Assembly: GCA_027483425.1 (NCBI GenBank)
Contig: JAIXUR010000553.1
Span: 1-12,415 of the forward strand
Source: Cyanobacteriota bacterium
GTDB lineage: Bacteria > Cyanobacteriota > Cyanobacteriia > Phormidesmidales > Phormidesmidaceae
Length of the DNA: 12,415 nt
Direction: 5' to 3'
The notes under the pieces: model-generated
What the model was told of the DNA's origin: nothing
The model's input: the letters and a program-made list of their open reading frames with translations, nothing else
Database searches by the model: none
In this document: in pieces, positions 6,402-12,415 of the stretch
Position numbering within the stretch: position 1 is the stretch's first letter
How the letters are laid out: the number at the start of each line of letters is the position of its first letter
Position numbers and translations under genes: made by a program

Positions 6402-9400
6402 TCAGGAATTTGGAATGGTGGGGGGATGATCCGCCAGGATGAGCGTCTGGATCAGATCGACCAGTTGCTTCAGCCTAACCGGCTTACTCAAATATTCGGT
6501 CGCACCAGCGGCCAGGCAGCGATCGCGATCGCCGGGCATGGCCAATGAGGTCAGGGCGATCACGGGCACCTTCGCCACCTGGGGAATGCGGCGCAGCTGG
6601 CCGATTGCCTCCAGGCCATCCATCCCTGGCATTTGGATATCCATCAAAATCAGATCGGGCGTTAGGTGCTGGAGGCGGTCAATGGCTTCCTGGCCGTTGT
6701 GGGCGATGTCAACCCGATAGCCTTTGGCCTCTAGATAGCTCACCATGGTGCTGATGTTGGCTTCATTGTCTTCGGCCAGCAAAATCAGCGGGGCGGAGGC
6801 GGGGGCGGGGATGGTCGCCGTTGTTGGTGAGGGTGCCTCAGGGGCGGCGGCAGAAGGTGGGGATGGGGCCGGGGGCAATGGGATCGCCTCTCCGTAGGGA
6901 AGATCAACGGTAAAACAGCTGCCTACCCCCACGGTACTGGTGAGGTCGACTTGGCCCCCGTGGAGCTCCACAATGCGCTTGACCAGGGCCAACCCCAACC
7001 CGGTGCCCTGGTACTGCCGGTTGAGGGCGCTGTCTACCTGCACAAAGGGTTGAAACAGGCGCTGCTGCTCTGTGGGGGGAATGCCAATACCGGTGTCGGT
7101 CACCGCAAACCGTAGGTAGGGGGGCTCCAGGCTGGACGGCGAGGGCGCTAGGGGGATGACCTCGAGGGTGATTCGCCCCCCCTCGGAGGTAAATTTCACC
7201 GCGTTGCTGAGCAGATTGATCAGCACCTGCCGGATCCGTCGTTCATCTAAAGTTAGGGTTGGTAAATCGGTGGGCAGATTAACGGTGAGTTGAATACGCT
7301 TTTTCAGGGCGGGCTGCTTAACGAAGGCAAGGCTGGAGTGGCAGAGAGGGGCGATCGCTGTGGGAGTAACGTTGAGCTCCATTTGACCGGCTTCAATCTT
7401 GGCTACATCTAGCACATCGTTGATGAGCTCTAGCAGGTGTGAGCCGCTGCGCTCAACGGTTTTAATCGCTTTAAGTTGTTGGGCGTTGACTGCGCCAAAT
7501 ACGTCCTCCTCTTGCAGTGCCTCAGTCAAACCCAGGATGGCGTTGAGGGGGGTGCGCAGTTCGTGGCTCATGTTGGCCAAAAATTCATCCTTGAGGTGGG
7601 TGGCCCGGAGCAGCTCCTGATTTGTGAGGGTCAGCTGCATCTGGGCCTGCTCCCGCTCTTGCAATTCCTGCTGCAGTTGTTCAAACAGATGGGCCTGCTG
7701 AATAGCGATCGCCAGTTGGTTGGCAATCTGCTGCAACAGCTGGGCTTCGTCCGGTTGCCAGACGCGGCGGGTGCGACAGGCATGAACCACCAGCACGCCC
7801 CACAGCTTGTTATAGCCTTGGGGAGACACCCAGCGATGGGCCTCGGTGTCGCGCAGCTCTTGGAGAATGGGGGCGACAATTTTGGATTGGATCTGTCCGG
7901 CTTGGGAATACTCCACTAAACAATCCGTCCAGCTGTCATCCATCACATCGGGCACAATCCGGGGTCGCCCCTGCCAATAGCGTTCGAGGATGTCCTGGGA
8001 CCAGGTTTCATCCTCCCATTGCATGGCCTTGAGGGGGGGAAGGTCGGGGGCGACGGCTTCTTCGACAATGTGGCTGTGGCCGTCGTGGCAAACCTGAAAC
8101 ACAATCACCCGATCACTATGCAAAAGCTCCTGCACCTGCTGGGTGACGATCGCCAAAATCTCTGGCAAATCCAGAGACTGCCGAATCTGTTGCAGAATGA
8201 GCTCTAGGGCCGTTTGCTGCCGCAGTTGCTGGGTGATAGTGGCCTCTGCCCGCCAGCGTTCCTGCAACTCGGACTGGAGCTGCTCGTAGAGAATGGCCTG
8301 CTGAATCGCAATGGCTAACTGGTTGGCCAGTTGTTGCCCCAGGTCAATTTCAGACTGGTGCCAATGGCGAGGGGCATCACACTGATGAATGCACAGCAGC
8401 CCCCATAGCTGGTGGTTACTGTGCAACGGCATCACCAAGTGGGCCTGCACCTGAAACTGGGCCAGAACGTCGATATGGCAAGACGTGAGACCATTGCTGT
8501 AGATGTCGTCTATCACGTGGTAGCGCCCTTGGGCATAGAGATTGACGTAGTTTTCGCCAAAGCAGTGGTCATGGACGCGGATAGCCACCACCGAGGGAAA
8601 GCCAGTCACCACCGACTCCGCCACAAATTCGCCATCGTCATAGCCAGAGTCAGGATAGAACTTGAAAATGCCCGCCCGATCGGCCCGGAGGCAGGTGCGA
8701 ATTTCGTCACAGGCGGTGTCAAAGATGGTCTGCAGGTCAAGGGATTCTCGAATGCGCTGGGTGATTTCCCGCAGGACGGTTTCTCGCTCGGCCTGCTGGC
8801 GAATAATTTCTTCACTGCGTTTGCGCCCAGTAATATCTTCCGCAATGCCGGCTAGACGATAAATCTGGCCCTGGGCATTGCGGATGGGGAAGGCCCGATC
8901 GCGAATCCAGCGCTGGGTGCCATCGGGGCGAATAATCCGATATTCTTCGTCGTAGGTGCCCTCGCTTTGTTTGGGAATAGCGGCTAATACCTGCTCCCGG
9001 TCGTCGGCATGGATCATCTCAAGCCAGGCATCGGGGGTAACATAGAGCTCGGTGCAGGGGCGGCCCCAAATCCGCTCATAGGCGGGGCTGACGTAGACCC
9101 GATCGGTGCGATTGAGATGCAAGATCCAAAAAACTGCATCGACCACTTCGGCCAGTTGACGAAACTTTTCTTCACTTTCTCGCAGGGCATCTTCCGATTG
9201 CTTGCGATCGCTGATATCCTGGCAAACACAAATTAGCAGGTTGTCTGCCGAAAGTGTCAGCGACAACTGCTGTGGGAAGGTTGTGCCATCCTTACGGGTA
9301 GCCGTGACTTCACCCTGCCAAGACTTTTGGGCTCGCAAAGCTGGAAATATTTCCCGATCGAATTGCTCTAGCTGCTCAGGGGAATACAACATTCGCCAAC

Positions 9401-12400
9401 TTTGACCGATCAGTTCTCCTGTCTGCTCATAGCCAAACATCTTGACATGGGAGGAGTTGACATACAGATAGCGCTCATCCTCAAGAATAGCGATGCCGTT
9501 GACGGCTGCTTCGATCGCGGCTAACTGGCGCTGTAAGGAAATTTCGACATTTCTACGTTCGGTAATATCCTGGTAGGTGCCCAAAACACCTACCACCTCC
9601 CCCGCTAAGTTACGCAGGGGTAATTTGTTGGTTTCTAACCAGATTGCTGTCCCATCCTGCTGGTGTTGGGGTTCGATGATGCCGAGTTTTGCCTCGCCAC
9701 TCTCCATGACGATGCGATCGTCGGCTCGATAGGCTTCTGTCTCGGTCACATCCCAGGGCATATCGAAATCGGTTTTGCCCACCAACTCTGAAACGGAACG
9801 AAGGGAGGCATCGTGGAGAAAGCGTTGGTTTGCTCCTAGATACTTGGAGTTTCGATCTTTCCAAAACACCGAGAGGGGCACAGTGTTCAAGATGGTTTGC
9901 AGAAATTTTTCGGATTCTTGCAGAGCGGTTTCGTAGCGTTTGCGATCGCTAATATCGATCACCACACAGACGCAACTTCCCTCCTCATGAGACAGCATCG
10001 CCGCCCCAATCAGCACCGGCACAATATGCCCATCTTTGTGGCGGTAGGCTTTCTCCCAGGGGGTGAGCGCATCATGGTTCTGAAGGTGGGCGATCGCCTC
10101 CTGATCTATGGCCTGATACTCTGGGGGCGTCAACTCCTCCCAGTTGAGGCAACAGCCCGACTCTAGATCTTGGTGCTTGTAGCCCAGCATGGTCAAAAAG
10201 TAATCGTTGGCATCGGTGATGCGGCCACTAAAGTCGGCAAACACCATTCCCACCACGTTGGACTCAAACACCCGCCGAAAGAGGATTTCGCTCTCCCGGA
10301 GCGCCTGCTCTATTTGCAGGCGTTCCCGAAGATCGTGGAAGATGCCCTGGATGATGTTTTCCCCGTCCACCTCAATCACCGAGCTCGTGATGTCCACGGG
10401 CACCCGCTGCCCATCCTGCCGCAGGATCTCAAGGTTTAAAGCCTCTAACCGTCCCTCTTGGGCCAAGGTGCCAAAGGCTTCTACCACGTTAGGTAAGATT
10501 TCTGGTGGGTGAAGTTGGGTGAAGTGCATTCCCACCAGGTCGTGGTGATCGTACCCCATCAGCTCCCCGGCTTGGGGGTTGACCTCAATCAGGTATCCCT
10601 CGAGATTGGCCAGTAGAATGGCATCGCTGGCCCCTTCCATCAGGGCGCGGTAGCGGGTTTCTCGCCGCCGTAGCTCTTGCTCTGCTGCTTTTTTGGCCGT
10701 GACATCTCGAAAGATAGCGCGGGTGGAGAGGGTCTGTTGGCGACCGTCGGCACGGCCCCCCCCGCGACAGTTGATGCTGCCTTCCACCAGCACTGTTTGC
10801 CCCAACTTACTAACAAACGTTAATTCAACCTGTTCCACATTGGTGAGCGTTCCGGCCCGCATCTGCTCCATCATGTGCTGGCAGTGGGTAATGCAGTCAG
10901 GGGCTAAAACATCGAAGACGATCAACTGCTCGACTTCGGCAGCCGTGTAGCCCAAACTGTCTCGCCAGGCCTCATTCACAAACTCAAACCGCCCGGTGTC
11001 AATGTCTACTATCTGGATCAGATCGTTGGCATTGTCCAAAAAGTCTTGCAGGAGAGTTTCCCGTTCGGCCAAGGCTGCGGTGCGTTCTAGGACCCGAGAT
11101 TCCAACTCCCTATTGAGCTGTTCTAGGGCTTGCGCTGTCATCAATCGTTCGAGTTCTGCCCCCGCCCGAGCGGCGAAAATAGTGAGCAGGGTTTTGGCCC
11201 AGTCTGGGTCAGTTAAGGGGGCATCATGGAGAATGCAGAGATTGCCAATGGGATCTCCTGCCGCATTTTCCAGCCTAACCCCTAGATAGCTGTCTACCTG
11301 TAAGTCCGCAAATAGGGCATTGCCAGGGTACAGCGCTTGAACACCCGTAGGATGGCAACAACTTCCGGTTTGGAGCGATTTGGAGCAACAGGGGAGTTCA
11401 TCGTAGGGCAGAAACAGAGGGGGGGAAAGTTCGCCATCGGCAAAAAATGCCAAGACTTGAAAGCCCTCTGGCATTGCTTGATCAATCGAGGCATAACGAA
11501 CGCCTAGGGCGGCGGAAATATGGCGCACTAGGGCGGGGAAGAAGGCTTCCCCCGTTACGGCGGCAGTCCCTTCGATCACTTGACGAAGAGCAGCTTCGGC
11601 CCGATCGCGGTGAATTTCCGCTTCTTGCTGTTGGGTAATATCCTGCACTGTGCCCTGAGAAATTAGGGGGGCACCGTCAGCACTGTAGGTGGTTTCGCAC
11701 TGCTCGCGCAGATACTTGATTCGACCATCGGCCATTTGCAGGCGATGCACCAGGCAGTAAGGTTGGTGATCGCGCAGATGCTTCGCATAGGCTTCGTCAA
11801 CGAAGGTGCGATCGTCGGGATGCACCAAATCTAGAAAGGCTGCGTAGGAGGCCCCAAATTGCTGCGCATCGATCTCGAAGATGCGAAAAACTTCCTTTGA
11901 CCAGTAGAGTGTGTTGTGCTGGAGATCCAGTTCCCAATTGCCGATATGGGCAAGACGCTGGGCTTCTTGCAGACGCTTTTTGCTCTGGCGCAGTTGCCGC
12001 TCCGCTTGTTGGCGCTCTTGCAGTTCGGACTGCAAGAGCGTATGGGTGGAGGCCTGCTGGAGGGCGATCGCCAACTGCAGGGAGATCGATCGCACAAGCT
12101 CAACCTCCGCCGGTTGCCACTCGCGGGGCTGCATCTCGGTCACATTCAGCAGGCCCCAAAGTTCATCTCCACAGAGCAAGGGCACCAAAATTTTGGCTCG
12201 GGTCTGGAGCCGAATCAGCATGTCGCGGTGGCAGTCCGACATCTCGATGGTGTAGATATCTGACACCACCCGTATCCGTCCCTGGCGGTAGACCTCCGCT
12301 TGGGTTTGCAGAAAGCAAGTTTCGGCAATGCGATCGCCCATGAGGGAGAGGTCGGCATCGGTGGACTCGGCCACCACTACGGTGGCCCAATCGGCCTCAA

Positions 12401-12415
12401 ACCGCCAAATGTTGA
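6402..12415 (-). CDS. Giant multi-GAF/PAS hybrid sensor histidine kinase, 5' end cut by window edge
   Basis: The frame is open to the right edge, so the true N-terminus lies outside; a GTG at 12375-12377 is internal to a GAF domain and not the real start. Residues are counted from that GTG. The order is GAF1 (partial, up to about 110), PAS about 135-255, GAF2 about 265-420, and PAS blocks beginning near 442, 574, 699, 824, 951 and 1071. These are linked by 'DI(S/T)..RK..E.AL.ESE' coiled connectors. GAF3 follows at about 1205-1355 and GAF4 at about 1390-1560. HisKA has H1605 in MSHELRTP. The HATPase has N1725 and DTGIGIPP at 1761, then GTGLGLALVK. A Pro/Ala-rich linker (about 1827-1858) leads to the C-terminal REC with D1913 and K1965. 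No HPt domain and no membrane helix are seen, so it should be a soluble sensor that autophosphorylates H1605. GAF1 and GAF3 keep the Cys-His pair of bilin-binding GAFs. The REC-GGDEF-EAL gene follows 45 bases downstream. The ligands of the PAS domains cannot be read from sequence. Confidence 0.95.
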   Translation of the reverse strand, partial: NIWRFEADWATVVVAESTDADLSLMGDRIAETCFLQTQAEVYRQGRIRVVSDIYTIEMSDCHRDMLIRLQTRAKILVPLLCGDELWGLLNVTEMQPREWQPAEVELVRSISLQLAIALQQASTHTLLQSELQERQQAERQLRQSKKRLQEAQRLAHIGNWELDLQHNTLYWSKEVFRIFEIDAQQFGASYAAFLDLVHPDDRTFVDEAYAKHLRDHQPYCLVHRLQMADGRIKYLREQCETTYSADGAPLISQGTVQDITQQQEAEIHRDRAEAALRQVIEGTAAVTGEAFFPALVRHISAALGVRYASIDQAMPEGFQVLAFFADGELSPPLFLPYDELPCCSKSLQTGSCCHPTGVQALYPGNALFADLQVDSYLGVRLENAAGDPIGNLCILHDAPLTDPDWAKTLLTIFAARAGAELERLMTAQALEQLNRELESRVLERTAALAERETLLQDFLDNANDLIQIVDIDTGRFEFVNEAWRDSLGYTAAEVEQLIVFDVLAPDCITHCQHMMEQMRAGTLTNVEQVELTFVSKLGQTVLVEGSINCRGGGRADGRQQTLSTRAIFRDVTAKKAAEQELRRRETRYRALMEGASDAILLANLEGYLIEVNPQAGELMGYDHHDLVGMHFTQLHPPEILPNVVEAFGTLAQEGRLEALNLEILRQDGQRVPVDITSSVIEVDGENIIQGIFHDLRERLQIEQALRESEILFRRVFESNVVGMVFADFSGRITDANDYFLTMLGYKHQDLESGCCLNWEELTPPEYQAIDQEAIAHLQNHDALTPWEKAYRHKDGHIVPVLIGAAMLSHEEGSCVCVVIDISDRKRYETALQESEKFLQTILNTVPLSVFWKDRNSKYLGANQRFLHDASLRSVSELVGKTDFDMPWDVTETEAYRADDRIVMESGEAKLGIIEPQHQQDGTAIWLETNKLPLRNLAGEVVGVLGTYQDITERRNVEISLQRQLAAIEAAVNGIAILEDERYLYVNSSHVKMFGYEQTGELIGQSWRMLYSPEQLEQFDREIFPALRAQKSWQGEVTATRKDGTTFPQQLSLTLSADNLLICVCQDISDRKQSEDALRESEEKFRQLAEVVDAVFWILHLNRTDRVYVSPAYERIWGRPCTELYVTPDAWLEMIHADDREQVLAAIPKQSEGTYDEEYRIIRPDGTQRWIRDRAFPIRNAQGQIYRLAGIAEDITGRKRSEEIIRQQAERETVLREITQRIRESLDLQTIFDTACDEIRTCLRADRAGIFKFYPDSGYDDGEFVAESVVTGFPSVVAIRVHDHCFGENYVNLYAQGRYHVIDDIYSNGLTSCHIDVLAQFQVQAHLVMPLHSNHQLWGLLCIHQCDAPRHWHQSEIDLGQQLANQLAIAIQQAILYEQLQSELQERWRAEATITQQLRQQTALELILQQIRQSLDLPEILAIVTQQVQELLHSDRVIVFQVCHDGHSHIVEEAVAPDLPPLKAMQWEDETWSQDILERYWQGRPRIVPDVMDDSWTDCLVEYSQAGQIQSKIVAPILQELRDTEAHRWVSPQGYNKLWGVLVVHACRTRRVWQPDEAQLLQQIANQLAIAIQQAHLFEQLQQELQEREQAQMQLTLTNQELLRATHLKDEFLANMSHELRTPLNAILGLTEALQEEDVFGAVNAQQLKAIKTVERSGSHLLELINDVLDVAKIEAGQMELNVTPTAIAPLCHSSLAFVKQPALKKRIQLTVNLPTDLPTLTLDERRIRQVLINLLSNAVKFTSEGGRITLEVIPLAPSPSSLEPPYLRFAVTDTGIGIPPTEQQRLFQPFVQVDSALNRQYQGTGLGLALVKRIVELHGGQVDLTSTVGVGSCFTVDLPYGEAIPLPPAPSPPSAAAPEAPSPTTATIPAPASAPLILLAEDNEANISTMVSYLEAKGYRVDIAHNGQEAIDRLQHLTPDLILMDIQMPGMDGLEAIGQLRRIPQVAKVPVIALTSLAMPGDRDRCLAAGATEYLSKPVRLKQLVDLIQTLILADHPPTIPNS
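6519..6532. repeat. Two overlapping HIP1 octamers
   Basis: GCGATCGC occurs at 6519-6526 and again at 6525-6532, sharing two bases, inside the kinase REC-coding region. Single copies are at 1106, 1523, 3199, 4883, 5773, 7351, 7705, 9204, 9942, 10090, 12064 and 12330. HIP1 is strongly over-represented in many cyanobacterial genomes, both in and between genes. It supports the taxonomic call and indicates that the signalling operon is native or long resident, since it carries the motif at the same density as typA and the DUF58 gene. Confidence 0.85.

Noticed and set aside
6785..6900. Pro/Ala-rich stretch as a frameshift or repeat insertion in the kinase
   Set aside because: Frame continues cleanly from HATPase to REC; such linkers are common before C-terminal receiver domains.
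7476..7919. 147-codon plus-strand open frame antisense to the kinase
   Set aside because: It is a shadow of the GC-rich kinase frame, which has clear domain motifs throughout; the same applies to the long plus-strand frames at 8412-8855 and 11897-12343.
12375..12377. GTG as the true start of the kinase
   Set aside because: The frame continues upstream to the edge and encodes GAF residues (NIWRFEADWATVV), so the gene begins beyond the window.

Overview
The window looks like chromosomal DNA of a cyanobacterium. The octamer GCGATCGC (HIP1) occurs about 14 times across the window. The sensor kinase carries GAF domains of the phytochrome/cyanobacteriochrome type, and the gatB, typA and DUF58 proteins read like cyanobacterial homologues. 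A filamentous Leptolyngbya/Phormidium-like host with moderately high GC is my guess; the sequence alone does not fix the genus.

Layout, left to right. Bases 1-228 (+) are the 3' end of gatB (tRNA-dependent amidotransferase subunit B). They are followed by a 347-base gene-free stretch with a good intrinsic terminator. A DUF58 membrane protein lies on the minus strand (576-1745). Diverging from it is a short membrane-anchored protein of unknown function (1809-2318, +). That gene converges on typA/bipA (2410-4200, -), and the 91-base gap between them holds a perfect 16-bp inverted repeat. A second gene-free stretch (4201-4580) contains the probable typA promoter.

The right two thirds of the window is one apparent two-gene signalling operon on the minus strand. 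First comes a giant hybrid sensor histidine kinase, cut by the right edge of the window. In order it has GAF, PAS, GAF, five to six PAS, GAF, GAF, HisKA, HATPase and REC. A gap of 45 bases separates it from a response regulator of REC-GGDEF-EAL architecture. The inferred circuit is that the kinase integrates several inputs, possibly including light through bilin-binding GAF domains, and passes phosphate to the regulator, which changes cyclic di-GMP levels.

Two details are the most worth following up. Two of the kinase's GAF domains keep the paired cysteines of DXCF-type cyanobacteriochromes (one with Asp changed to Glu). The regulator's EAL half has every catalytic residue I could check, while its GGDEF half keeps the GGDEF and RxxD motifs but has lost the guanine-contacting Asp and other substrate-loop residues. 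The output may therefore be c-di-GMP breakdown, or an altered nucleotide chemistry. I see no tRNA, rRNA, CRISPR array, transposase or prophage gene.
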